From Pseudomonadales bacterium (lineage in GTDB: Bacteria > Pseudomonadota > Gammaproteobacteria > Pseudomonadales > DC-out160): DNA of 64,000 nucleotides. The position numbers and the translations under genes were made by a program. The notes under the pieces are model-generated. The model was not told the origin of the DNA. It worked only from the letters and a program-made list of their open reading frames with translations, and did not search any database. Below, in pieces: positions 1 through 8,277 of the stretch (positions are counted from its first letter, which is position 1; each line of letters begins with the position of its first letter). The stretch spans positions 25,129 through 89,128 of the forward strand of contig JAHRWA010000075.1 in the NCBI GenBank assembly GCA_019090455.1, given 5' to 3'.

Positions 1-1
1 G

Positions 2-265
2 CCCGTATCCGATAGAACACCGGAACTGTCGCAACAAATTCAATCGGTGAAAAAAGTCTGGCCGCAGTTATCCCCGGTGGAACAATATATTCTCGAAGCC
101 TTAGTAATTGAAGAACAAGATGTCACTGATGTATTGCATGCTCTAGCGGAACTGGATTTGACCATAAAGCCCGGCGTTGCCGCCAAGGACACCAATCCAC
201 AACAACTATACTATTTTAAGCGCAAGTGTATTGCTAAGTTAGCGCAACTCGTAGAAGAGCAATAA
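2..265 (+). CDS. C-terminal fragment of a sigma-70-like protein (partial)
   Basis: The frame is open from the left edge, so the true start lies outside the window. The GTG at 47 is an internal codon. The visible 87 residues include LSPVEQYILEAL and, near the end, NPQQLYYFKRKCIAKLAQL, which resembles the region-4 helices of sigma-70 family factors (a short -EQ-x-L- helix, then a K/R-rich helix ending in KL). The next gene on the same strand encodes a zinc-finger anti-sigma-like membrane protein, which fits a sigma/anti-sigma pair. The HTH is atypical and no region 2 is visible, so the family call is tentative. Another small helical regulator remains possible. Confidence 0.5.
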   Translation, partial: PVSDRTPELSQQIQSVKKVWPQLSPVEQYILEALVIEEQDVTDVLHALAELDLTIKPGVAAKDTNPQQLYYFKRKCIAKLAQLVEEQ

Positions 266-296
266 GGTTAGGATAACGATAGAATTCTGATAGTGA

Positions 297-323
297 GATT
301 TAAGATACTGGGATTTAAGATAC
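297..323. repeat. Two 12-bp direct repeats upstream of the anti-sigma-like gene
   Basis: GATTTAAGATAC occurs at 297-308 and again at 312-323, a 15-bp period. A perfect 10-bp palindrome, CTAACGTTAG, follows at 380-389. Both lie in the gap between the sigma-like and anti-sigma-like genes and could be regulator-binding sites. That function is inferred only from position. Confidence 0.4.
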
Positions 324-438
324 GGGGAAAAATAGAACTTTATTTTCAACAAATCTTTCAGTCTGTGTCTGTATTAACCCTAACGTTAGATACAGCCCCA
401 ATTTAGAAGTTAAATAGAACCGAAAAAGAAGACGGACC

Positions 439-1278
439 ATGCCTCACCCACAAGCAGAGCAGTTACTCGCGTATGCCGAAACGCCAGAAGCCGATGAATT
501 CCACACGATACGGGATCACCTCCTCACCTGTCAGATATGCCGTATTGCAATCGAACGGGGGGTGACATTGACCTCTCAATTGAAAGCGGTTGGTCATGAC
601 ATGATAAGCGATGAGGGTAAGACTACAGCAGACTTAGACCTCAAAGCATCGTTGCACCAGTTAACTCATGAATCGGCTATGCAACGGGAACTTTCCAACA
701 AACAGCTATCCCACACACAATCCAGCTCGAAACTCACTAAGCGAAACACGTTAACAGAAATCCTAAATATCGGGCTTGGATGGTTAACGCAATCCCGCCC
801 CATATGGGCTACCGCATCGGTTTCTTGTCTGCTACTCATCATCCCTCTTATGCTTAGCGATCAATTTTTCAATCAGCAAGGTCACAGCACAATCGACGCC
901 GTTCAGTTTATCTCCTATCAGGACTCCACCGATATCATCCTAACCGATCCCGAACAACCGCGAGTGGGCCTTGGCTTTTTCCATCAGGCAGAAGATCGGG
1001 TGGGTACTTTTACAGGTCTTGAGATTAATGCGTTGGATAGCCAAACTCTGGATATTACCTGGCCACCGGTACTTGAGGCACAGGAATATGAGATCACTAT
1101 ATTTAGTATGGAGTACGGTGCTCGAAAGGCGATTCAAACTGTAACGAGTGAAACGAATCATGTTAGCCTTTCGCGAGTCGACCTCCACACAAATCGCCGA
1201 TACGAGTGGGAGCTGTCAGGGCCGACGAAAACTAATCATCATTTCAAAACCAGTGGCGGCTTTATCATAAAGGATTAA
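439..1278 (+). CDS. Zinc-finger (HC2-type) anti-sigma-like membrane protein
   Basis: This is a 279-residue protein. The N-terminal cytoplasmic segment carries an H-x3-C-x2-C motif (H27, C31, C34 in DHLLTCQICR), the signature of zf-HC2 anti-sigma domains. A polar linker follows, then one hydrophobic segment at about residues 121-140 that would span the inner membrane. The remaining 140 residues, predicted periplasmic, look beta-rich (ALDSQTLDITWPPV, YEITIF) and could be a sensor domain. It lies downstream of a sigma-like gene and 3 nt before the caspase-like gene, so it is probably co-transcribed and would tether and silence the sigma factor. The role is family-based inference. Confidence 0.65.
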   Translation: MPHPQAEQLLAYAETPEADEFHTIRDHLLTCQICRIAIERGVTLTSQLKAVGHDMISDEGKTTADLDLKASLHQLTHESAMQRELSNKQLSHTQSSSKLTKRNTLTEILNIGLGWLTQSRPIWATASVSCLLLIIPLMLSDQFFNQQGHSTIDAVQFISYQDSTDIILTDPEQPRVGLGFFHQAEDRVGTFTGLEINALDSQTLDITWPPVLEAQEYEITIFSMEYGARKAIQTVTSETNHVSLSRVDLHTNRRYEWELSGPTKTNHHFKTSGGFIIKD

Positions 1279-1281
1279 CAG

Positions 1282-2973
1282 GTGAAATTAGAAACCAAAC
1301 AACGTAGCTCAAAATCACCCGTAGACATGAAACTTATCTCTATCCTATTGAGTTTTATCTTGGTTCTCATAACCTATCCTCTCACTACCTATGCATCCCC
1401 GTCGTTTGCAGATAGTTCAAAACAAAGTCGTGGCTTATCTATAAAACCAAAAATCACATCCCTAGCCGCCCTCAATAGTGGGCAATATCGGGCATTAATT
1501 ATAGGTAACGATCGTTACGCCCAAAATAACAATAATGTTTGGAAACCTCTCAAAACAGCGGTCAAAGATGCGAATGCAGTGGCCTCTATCTTACGCCAGG
1601 AGTATGGCTTTAAAGATATCAACGTCCTCACCAATGCCACCCGTAAAGAGATATTACTCGCGCTGCAAAGTTTATCAAAAAGAGTTATGCGTAATGACAG
1701 TGTACTGGTCTACTACGCAGGTCATGGATTTCTCGATGACGATTCTAATAAGGGCTATTGGATTCCAGTTGATGCCAAAGGCACAGACCACACCACCTAT
1801 GTACGAAATTCAACGGTTCGTGATGAGGTCTCGTTAATCGCATCCCGCAGCCAACACACCTTATTAATCTCCGACTCCTGCTTTAGTGGCAGCCTCTTGC
1901 GTGGAGACACGCGAGGCATACAAATTCAGGAAAAAAATGAACGCTACTATGACAAAGTGTCGAAAAAGAAAAGCGTTCAAATTCTCACGGCTGGCGGCAT
2001 CGAATACGTGGATGACAATTATCAACAATCAGGCCACTCCCCCTTTAGCTACTTCCTACTCAATGAATTGGATACTAACGAACAACCTCGAATCACCTTA
2101 TCTGAACTGGCATCCAACGTGGAGAAAGCCGTCGCCAATAATTCCGATCAGATACCAGAAAGTGGAGTGCTCTACGGTGCCGGTGATGAGCTGGGAGAAT
2201 TTGTCTTTGTGAAAGTAAAATTAAACGTCGAAGTAGAAGGCGTGCCCAAAGATCGTGTAAAAGTGCTAGTCGAGCTAGACACAGGCAATACTGGAAAATC
2301 TATCACTACGATAAAAAAGAATTCAAATGATCTTAAGTTATTAATTGGCGGGCAACTTAACTTGTTAAGTTTTGAGGGCAATAATAACTCGAGTACCGGC
2401 ACTCAATTTGAAGGGAATGGCCAAGGACTAGAACTCAAACTGGAGTTACAAACGGGCCGCTGGTATGCCGGACTTAACCTGCTGGGTACAAACTTCGATT
2501 TCGATGACGGCTCACCGAGTAGGGAACCCAGTTCAGGCGCTACGCCAAACACAGAAAACGTCCAAATAGAACGAGGCGAAATTAGCTTTATAGCGGGATA
2601 TAATTTTTGGCCTCAAGTGTCTCTCTTTTTAGGCACAACATTCTATAGTCATGAATGGCAGGATCAAGACCACAAGTTAGATTACAGTGGCCTCGAGTTT
2701 GGTATTTCTGGATTCCACTCTTTGAATGATCAATGGCGTTTATACGGATCATTCGCGTTAATACCGCTCACGATCAAAATCGAAGACGAGGAAGTCGGTG
2801 ACAGTGGCGGCAGCTCGATCACCATAGGTGCTATCTATCAAATTAATCCCAACACCCAATTGAACATTGCGATCGAAGGTCAGAATCAAACGAACGAGTT
2901 CGACAATGGTGTAGAGCAAACACACCGAATTGGCGGATTGGTGCTGGGCATTAGTCATCGGTTTTTATTGTAA
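1282..2973 (+). CDS. Exported caspase-family (C14) protein fused to a C-terminal beta-barrel-like domain
   Basis: This is a 563-residue protein. A hydrophobic stretch at residues 16-40 looks like a signal peptide. Residues about 67-310 form a caspase p20-like domain with the dyad His in YYAGHG (H148) and the dyad Cys in ISDSCFSGS (C200). Residues about 350-563 alternate in short amphipathic strands (for example LKLLIGGQLNLL, ISFIAGYNF, GAIYQINPNTQLNIAI) and end in HRFLL, as expected for an 8-10-strand outer-membrane barrel. I chose the GTG at 1282 because AAAGGA precedes it by 7 nt. The ATG at 1327 is an alternative that would trim the signal n-region. Substrate unknown; barrel assignment is by pattern only. 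Confidence 0.75.
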   Translation: MKLETKQRSSKSPVDMKLISILLSFILVLITYPLTTYASPSFADSSKQSRGLSIKPKITSLAALNSGQYRALIIGNDRYAQNNNNVWKPLKTAVKDANAVASILRQEYGFKDINVLTNATRKEILLALQSLSKRVMRNDSVLVYYAGHGFLDDDSNKGYWIPVDAKGTDHTTYVRNSTVRDEVSLIASRSQHTLLISDSCFSGSLLRGDTRGIQIQEKNERYYDKVSKKKSVQILTAGGIEYVDDNYQQSGHSPFSYFLLNELDTNEQPRITLSELASNVEKAVANNSDQIPESGVLYGAGDELGEFVFVKVKLNVEVEGVPKDRVKVLVELDTGNTGKSITTIKKNSNDLKLLIGGQLNLLSFEGNNNSSTGTQFEGNGQGLELKLELQTGRWYAGLNLLGTNFDFDDGSPSREPSSGATPNTENVQIERGEISFIAGYNFWPQVSLFLGTTFYSHEWQDQDHKLDYSGLEFGISGFHSLNDQWRLYGSFALIPLTIKIEDEEVGDSGGSSITIGAIYQINPNTQLNIAIEGQNQTNEFDNGVEQTHRIGGLVLGISHRFLL

Positions 2974-3076
2974 GCGGCTTTTATTGTTACCGATTCTTAT
3001 TTATTCAAATCGGGTTCACGAAAACGACAGCGATATGGGTCTAGTGAAATTGAATTTACACTGCGGAGAAAAATAG

Positions 3077-3595
3077 TTGTTTACGCTCAATAGAAGATTT
3101 ACCCTGTCTTTGCTTCAACTTTGCTATTGGGCTGCGCTCTTTCTCGCTAGTGATAGCGCGATGGGCGATGGACTTACAAAAGATAAAAAATTAGAAGTAG
3201 GCATAACCACTCACCTAGGCGACAAGCAACAATTTCAACAAGGCGACAGATTAACGCTGCTCATCACACTTTCCGATAATGCTTATTTAGTTTTGATTTA
3301 CAAAGACGCGACCAATAAACTAGAGCAGATATACCCTAATCGTTGGTCGGCACAAACGGTTTTTCCAGCAGGCTATTTTCAGCCTTTCCCATCGACCACA
3401 AACCCTTTTGAATTTATTGTTAGCGAGCCGTACGGGCAGGAAGAGGTTTGGTTGGTTGCTTCAAGAAAGCCTTTTTCAGAGTTGTTTTTTAAAGATATTA
3501 AAAAACTGCATCACAGCAGCGATGGATCAGACCCACCATTGATTAACCAAAACACCATGGGATTCTCTCGAGTGACCATTGAGACTTATCCTTAA
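3077..3595 (+). CDS. DUF4384-like exported protein
   Basis: This is a 172-residue protein with a hydrophobic N-terminus (about residues 9-28) ending near DSAMGDG, which looks like a cleavable signal. The mature part, with KLEVGITTHLGDKQQFQQGD, LITLSDNAYLVLIYKDA, IYPN and PFEFIVSEPYGQEEVWLVAS, matches the pattern of DUF4384 domains. These domains often accompany bacterial caspase-like or serine/threonine-kinase genes. The start is TTG, supported by GGAG 8 nt upstream and by the signal peptide it creates. It follows the caspase-barrel gene on the same strand after about 100 nt and probably belongs to the same unit. The molecular role is unknown. Confidence 0.65.
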   Translation: MFTLNRRFTLSLLQLCYWAALFLASDSAMGDGLTKDKKLEVGITTHLGDKQQFQQGDRLTLLITLSDNAYLVLIYKDATNKLEQIYPNRWSAQTVFPAGYFQPFPSTTNPFEFIVSEPYGQEEVWLVASRKPFSELFFKDIKKLHHSSDGSDPPLINQNTMGFSRVTIETYP

Positions 3596-3616
3596 TGACA
3601 TTTATCCTTAATGACA
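3586..3616. repeat. 15-bp direct duplication spanning the stop codon of the DUF4384-like gene
   Basis: TTATCCTTAATGACA occurs at 3586-3600 and 3602-3616. The first copy contains the TAA stop at 3593-3595. It looks like a small slippage or duplication event at the 3' end of the gene. Confidence 0.7.
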
Positions 3617-3634
3617 AAGACCTTCGCAGTCACT

Positions 3635-4294
3635 TTATTTGTGCAATGTAAAAACTTCATGATCGGTAAGGTAGCCATTGGTATAAACGGTCATCGCTAA
3701 TGTATAACCCCGACTCGTTGTTCTAATATTAAAGACTCGTTCAACTAAATTTGACTTGCGGCTTATCCCTGCCGGCTTTGAGCCGTAAATCCCGCCAACG
3801 CCAATTATTCTTCTTCGGTATTTTTGTGTTGTTTCTATATCTTGTTCATTAAATCGAAAGTCAAAGATATGCCGCTCATCAAATAAATCGTAGTGATCGG
3901 ACTTCGTTATTCTTTCCTTTGGATAGTGTTTTTCAGTGCGAATAACCATATTGTTAAATATCCCCTCCTTCGCTGTGACCTTTACCTCTGCTGTTCGACT
4001 CACACGTCGTGGATTTTTATCACTTCCCTTACACTGAGATTCAATTAATGTACCTTGCCAATCTCCCGCCAAATATTGGTACATCTCTTTGAGTCGTTTT
4101 TCCTCAGCGGGCTCAAATTTAAAATCCGTTTCTAAATCAAAATAAGCATCACCCGCCTCTTGATAATAGGGTGACGGTGTATTGCATGTCGCCGCACCCG
4201 GATTGGTTATTGTAACGGCCTGGGTCGTGCTTTCGGCACTCACGATCATTGTCATAGCGAAAGCTAAAATAAAAAGTGGGAATCTAAAGTCCAT
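3635..4294 (-). CDS. Hypothetical exported protein
   Basis: This is a 219-residue protein that I cannot assign to a family. Residues 1-20 are a convincing signal peptide (FPLFILAFAMTMIVSAES). The mature part starts with a Cys-containing stretch (AATCNTPSPYYQEAGDAYFD), followed by MYQYLAGDWQGTL. That last motif resembles the start of lipocalin-like ligand-binding folds in which G-x-W opens the first strand. Several beta-strand-like segments follow (EVKVTAKE, MVIRTEKHY, HIFDFRF, YTLAMTVYTNG). It converges on the DUF4384-like gene and is transcribed alone. A small periplasmic binding or structural protein is possible, but no function is claimed. Confidence 0.6.
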   Translation of the reverse strand: MDFRFPLFILAFAMTMIVSAESTTQAVTITNPGAATCNTPSPYYQEAGDAYFDLETDFKFEPAEEKRLKEMYQYLAGDWQGTLIESQCKGSDKNPRRVSRTAEVKVTAKEGIFNNMVIRTEKHYPKERITKSDHYDLFDERHIFDFRFNEQDIETTQKYRRRIIGVGGIYGSKPAGISRKSNLVERVFNIRTTSRGYTLAMTVYTNGYLTDHEVFTLHK

Positions 4295-4595
4295 TATATT
4301 CTCTCAGCAATTTAACCACTGTCGGCAGGAATCATAGTAACGGGATCGATATAAAAAGTGGCTTTGCTTTGATCCCATGAATAAAAGAGCACCGTACTGT
4401 AACGTGCTGTATTCATGCGGCATCTTACAGCAGAGCAGATCAAAATTAAAGCACTTCAAGAAGGAGACATCCCGTTTAACATGCCGGTATTCTGCAGACA
4501 AAATATTCGTTACACTTACGCCCCTCAATAATTAGAAGTTATAGACAAATCCCATATCAATCAGACCACTGACCTAACAATAAGGACTTTACTCT
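4295..4595. other. Intergenic region, likely holds divergent promoters
   Basis: This gap lies between a leftward exported-protein gene and the rightward Zn-ribbon gene. A 74-codon leftward frame fits inside it (4304-4528), but it has no recognisable motif and no convincing ribosome-binding site. An AAGGA sequence just before 4596 is the ribosome-binding site of the downstream gene. I see no RNA gene or repeat. Confidence 0.4.
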
Positions 4596-5006
4596 ATGGC
4601 AAAGCCGAACAAATCACTCCCGCGTCCCACGCCGGAATCACAACATTTCTGGGATGGAGCACTTAAAGGAGAGCTACTTCTACAACAATGCGACGATTGT
4701 CAGCATACTTATTTTCCGCCCCGCCCCTTTTGCCCCAAATGCGCAAACCGTAGCGTCTCCATTATAAAAGCAAGCGGAAAAGCCACACTCTACTCCTACG
4801 TGATTAATCACCGCCCTTTGCCCGGCTTCGACAACCCTCATTCTATTGCGGTGGTTGAACTGGAAGAAGGTCCTCGAATGATGACCAATATTGTGGACTG
4901 CCCACAAACACCTGAAGCGCTGGTGTTGGATATGCCACTCACCGTCACATTCGAAGCCATGTCTGAAGACATAAAGCTCGCCAAATTCAAACCTGCGGAG
5001 GCCTAA
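4596..5006 (+). CDS. Zn-ribbon/OB-fold acyl-CoA-associated protein (DUF35 type)
   Basis: This is a 136-residue protein. A rubredoxin-like Zn ribbon with four cysteines (QCDDCQHTYFPPRPFCPKCA, about residues 31-50) is followed by an OB-fold (GKATLYSYVINHRPLPGF, HSIAVVELEEGPRMMTNIV). This is the usual order in DUF35 proteins such as the ChsH2 C-terminal half. These proteins act as non-catalytic partners of thiolases, thiolase-like aldolases or MaoC-like hydratases. The thiolase gene begins 2 nt after its stop, so the two are translationally linked and almost certainly form a complex. An AAGGA ribosome-binding site lies upstream of the ATG. The substrate is not evident, although steroid side-chain or branched acyl-CoA degradation is a common setting. 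Confidence 0.85.
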   Translation: MAKPNKSLPRPTPESQHFWDGALKGELLLQQCDDCQHTYFPPRPFCPKCANRSVSIIKASGKATLYSYVINHRPLPGFDNPHSIAVVELEEGPRMMTNIVDCPQTPEALVLDMPLTVTFEAMSEDIKLAKFKPAEA

Positions 5007-5008
5007 TA

Positions 5009-6154
5009 ATGAAACCTAAATCTATTGCAATCGTAGGTGCCGCCGAAACCACTGAACTCGGTGTAATCCCCAATGTATCCCAATTACAATTACATGCCGA
5101 TGCGGCATTAAATGCCCTAGAGGATGCCGGATTAAAATTATCCGACATCGATGGCGTCGCCACCGCTGGTGAAGTTCCTACCAACCTAGCGTATTACCTT
5201 GGCATTACTCCGACTTGGGTAGACGGCACATCTGTCGGTGGATGCTCTTTCATGCTACATGTTCGCCATGCCGCCGCAGCCATCGAATCCGGCCTCTGTA
5301 AAACCGTACTGATTACTCACGGTGAAAGTGGTCGATCAAGAGTAGGAACAAGCAACTCTTGGCCTCGTGGAAAGTCCACACTGTCAGCACAGTTTGAAAC
5401 CCCTTTTGGCGCAGTCGCTCCGCCCTCCATGTTCACCATTCCTGTTTTACGATACATGAAAGATTTTGGACTCACTCATGAACAGCTAGCAATGGTTGCC
5501 GTGGTGCAAAGAGAATGGGCAGCGAAAAACCCGCGCGCCTCTTTCCGAGATCCCTTGACTGTTGAAGATGTATTGAATAGCTCCATGATTTCTTATCCCT
5601 TCCGAAAACTACAATGCTGCCTCGTCACCGACGGCGGTGGTGCTCTGATTTTAACATCAGCGGAAAGAGCAAAAGACTTCCCACAAAAACCCGTCTATCT
5701 CCTCGGTACCGGTGAAAGTGTTGAAACACCTCTCATCAGTCAGATGGAAGATTTCACCACATCCAAAGCCTTCCGAGTATCCGGCAAAAAAGCCTTTGAA
5801 GAAGCCGGCATCTCCCATAGCGATGTTGATCATCTTATGATTTACGATGCGTTTGCACACTTACCCATATACGGACTAGAAGACTTAGGCTTCTGCGAAC
5901 GGGGTACGGCAGCAGAGTATATCGCTGGACGTAACACCGCACCCGGTGGCGAACTACCGATGAACACCAACGGCGGCGGACTCAGCTACATGCATTCCGG
6001 TATGTATGGCATGTACGCATTGCAAGAAAGCGTACGCCAAATGCGAGGTATCGCCCCTGCGCAAATCGAAAATGCAAAGGTATCCGTCGCACATGGTGTG
6101 GGCGGTATGTTTGCTGCGAGTGGCACGATAGTGATGACTAACGAAGCTCCTTAG
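5009..6154 (+). CDS. Thiolase-family protein (SCP2/lipid-transfer type)
   Basis: This is a 381-residue thiolase-fold protein, close to the usual length of SCP2-type thiolases and thiolase-like aldolases. The N-terminal half carries GTSVGGCSFMLHVRHAAAAI, with Cys79 where the nucleophilic Cys of thiolases would sit. The C-terminal half has NTNGGGLSYMHSGMYGM and HGVGGMFAASGTIVM, the conserved Asn/His loop and the last glycine-rich loop. Aldolase-type members (Ltp2) usually lack the nucleophile, so Cys79 points towards, but does not prove, true thiolase activity. It is coupled to the upstream DUF35 partner, and a strong terminator follows directly. Likely role: C-C cleavage of a 3-oxoacyl-CoA or a related retro-aldol step. 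Confidence 0.85.
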   Translation: MKPKSIAIVGAAETTELGVIPNVSQLQLHADAALNALEDAGLKLSDIDGVATAGEVPTNLAYYLGITPTWVDGTSVGGCSFMLHVRHAAAAIESGLCKTVLITHGESGRSRVGTSNSWPRGKSTLSAQFETPFGAVAPPSMFTIPVLRYMKDFGLTHEQLAMVAVVQREWAAKNPRASFRDPLTVEDVLNSSMISYPFRKLQCCLVTDGGGALILTSAERAKDFPQKPVYLLGTGESVETPLISQMEDFTTSKAFRVSGKKAFEEAGISHSDVDHLMIYDAFAHLPIYGLEDLGFCERGTAAEYIAGRNTAPGGELPMNTNGGGLSYMHSGMYGMYALQESVRQMRGIAPAQIENAKVSVAHGVGGMFAASGTIVMTNEAP

Positions 6155-6177
6155 GGGTGGTTGGTATAGTAATGAAA

Positions 6178-6210
6178 AGCCAGCGCCGGTAATCGGTGTT
6201 GGCTTTTTTT
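6178..6210 (+). terminator. Rho-independent terminator after the thiolase gene
   Basis: An 11-bp stem (AGCCAGCGCCG at 6178-6188 with CGGTGTTGGCT at 6194-6204, two G-T pairs) closes on a 5-nt loop and is followed by seven T residues ending at 6210. It sits 23 nt after the thiolase stop codon. Confidence 0.85.
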
Positions 6211-7022
6211 GTGGGACTTTTTTTAAGGGTTACAGTGGGGAATGGACAAACGACCAATTGAAGTTTACGTCCTCCATAGGCAGAATTTTCTCGACATAGG
6301 CGTGAGCATACCTAATTCAAATAAAATATTGGGTTAGCTCTAGCAGATGCTCTTGTGCTAACAATTTAAATATTTAAAAAAAATCACGAATATGGAGATA
6401 GTCTATGAAAAAAAGATATCCCACACAGCAGATCACCATTTGATATTAATATCACCGCAGGTAATAGCCTCCTCATACAATTTATCTTACGATGCAATTT
6501 AAAGATTAAAGAAATCCCATATTTATTTATGTTTTTATATTCTAACTTATTTTAATGATCGACATTTTAAGAATATCTTGTTTTAAAAAATTCAAGGTAG
6601 CTCATCGGTCGGAATTCCTAATTTGGATGCCAGCCAATATTATGTTTCTAAAAACTTTCCGTTCTTATATTTTATAGGTAACAAATCTCTCAATTAATCA
6701 CCTCATGCCATATCCCGTTACCTCTCTTATTCCTTAATAGTGACTGCACTTCGGCCCAACAAAACTTGCAACATAAATACGTCAATTTTTTACCGCACTC
6801 TTTAGAGAATATTAATTGCCGTTACAAAATATATTTCTGGTGCAGTCTTCAGAGGATGCTACGCTGACAAAAAGAAACAAATTGTAAAGCAACTCTAACA
6901 TTGTGTCGTCTTATGAAATCAGCTAAACCTCCTGAATCTCACCAGGAAAGCCCAACAATTGTTAGAAGCCTATCTGCTCAATGTTGAGACAGTACTTTTT
7001 GAATATGGTTTAGGAGAACTCT
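6211..7022. other. AT-rich intergenic region of about 810 bp
   Basis: I find no recognisable gene. The stretch is AT-rich with many homopolymer runs. A 12-codon frame at 6405-6443 (MKKRYPTQQITI) has GGAG 7 nt upstream of its ATG. Its context (GAATATGG, GGAGA, short spacer, CTATGAA) resembles the translation start of the porin-like gene at 7023, so it may be a decayed copy or chance. The promoter of the porin-like gene must lie near the right end of this region. Confidence 0.35.
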
Positions 7023-8219
7023 ATGAAGGAAATAAATTATATTGATTCCACTAAAGACATGCGAGCTATCGCTGTAGGAGTAGTGGCTTGTCTTTTTTTG
7101 TGGATGAGCTCTACTGTTGTGTCAGCTGAAAACGCAATGGCAAATGTCCCCATCAAAATCGGCGGTTTTTTTTCAACATATGCAAATATCACAGACAAGA
7201 AGTCCCCCTATCTAAGGTTTGCTAAAGCGACCGATCAAATCGATTTCGGTAAGGAGACATTTCTTGGGCTTCAAATTAAAGCCGAGTTGGCTGAAAGATC
7301 AAACATCTATTTACAGATGGTGGGCGACCACTACCAGGATGATTTTTCAGTTAATCTCGATTGGGCCTATCTAAAATATAACATCAATGATGAGGTCGAT
7401 TTTAGAATGGGGAAAATGGGTTTGCCCGCATTTCTCTATTCGGACTATACCAATGTTCGATATGCATTAACCTGGGCTCGAGTACCCAGTGAAGCTTACG
7501 AAATGTTACCGCTAGGCTCCTTCAACGGCATTGATCTTTTAATACGAGTGCCCGTGGGCGACTATACTCTCAATATTCAACCCTATTTTGGTAATACTAG
7601 TATCACATCTCCGTTCGGGTTTGCCGGCGAGGTCACTACCACTATTGATGATCTCATAGGTATTGCCTTGTCATTCGACCTCGATATGCAAACGTTCCGC
7701 TTGAGCTATTTCGAAGCCGTTGCAAATATGACGGACCCCGCTCTCCTGCTTAACCTGAACCTCATTCACGGCGGAACGATTCCCAACGTACCCATTAGCG
7801 ATATTGTTAACGACCTCGAAATGTCCTTTACTAGCTTTGGCTATCTACTTAACTATGGCAGTTTCGAGCTAATTGTAGAAGCATCGGAAAGGGATACACC
7901 CGTTCCAGTGATCTCTGCATTTCAAGCAGTTTTCATTTCCGCCGCCTATCAAGTTAATGATACTTATAAACCGTACATAGTATTGGCGAAGCTTGATACA
8001 CGAAACGTGACAAGTCGCCCACAAGAACAGTTTTCAATTTCTCTAGGGGTCAGAATGGAACTGTCAGGAACTATGGCCCTAAAAGCGGAGTGGCAGACAG
8101 CAGATATTGATACGGACTACACCAATAACCAGGGTCTATTTGCACTGGGGGGCTTGGTAGAGGGAGAGTCACTGGATAGCGTAAATCTAATATCGGTAGG
8201 ACTAGACGCAGTATTTTAA
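7023..8219 (+). CDS. Porin-like outer-membrane protein, module 1
   Basis: This is a 398-residue protein with a signal peptide whose hydrophobic core covers about residues 14-34 and ends VVSAENA. The mature protein is a chain of amphipathic strands (KIGGFFSTYANI, TFLGLQIKAEL, IYLQMVGDHY, DWAYLKYNI, FRMGKMGLPAFLYSDY) ending in VGLDAVF with a terminal Phe, the outer-membrane sorting signal. The pattern DWAY...RMGK...P.F is that of porin superfamily proteins predicted in marine gammaproteobacteria. An AGGAG ribosome-binding site precedes the ATG. The small PstS-like gene follows after 58 nt, and the same two-gene arrangement occurs at 51890-50158. The solute is unknown. Confidence 0.75.
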   Translation: MKEINYIDSTKDMRAIAVGVVACLFLWMSSTVVSAENAMANVPIKIGGFFSTYANITDKKSPYLRFAKATDQIDFGKETFLGLQIKAELAERSNIYLQMVGDHYQDDFSVNLDWAYLKYNINDEVDFRMGKMGLPAFLYSDYTNVRYALTWARVPSEAYEMLPLGSFNGIDLLIRVPVGDYTLNIQPYFGNTSITSPFGFAGEVTTTIDDLIGIALSFDLDMQTFRLSYFEAVANMTDPALLLNLNLIHGGTIPNVPISDIVNDLEMSFTSFGYLLNYGSFELIVEASERDTPVPVISAFQAVFISAAYQVNDTYKPYIVLAKLDTRNVTSRPQEQFSISLGVRMELSGTMALKAEWQTADIDTDYTNNQGLFALGGLVEGESLDSVNLISVGLDAVF

Positions 8220-8277
8220 CGTTAATCCTTTTCAGAATTTTAAAGAACAATATCACCACTATGGTAGCGAGGCGAAC

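Noticed and set aside
4304..4528. A 74-codon leftward frame in the gap before the Zn-ribbon gene
   Set aside because: No recognisable motif, no ribosome-binding site, unbalanced composition, and it would occupy the expected divergent promoter region.
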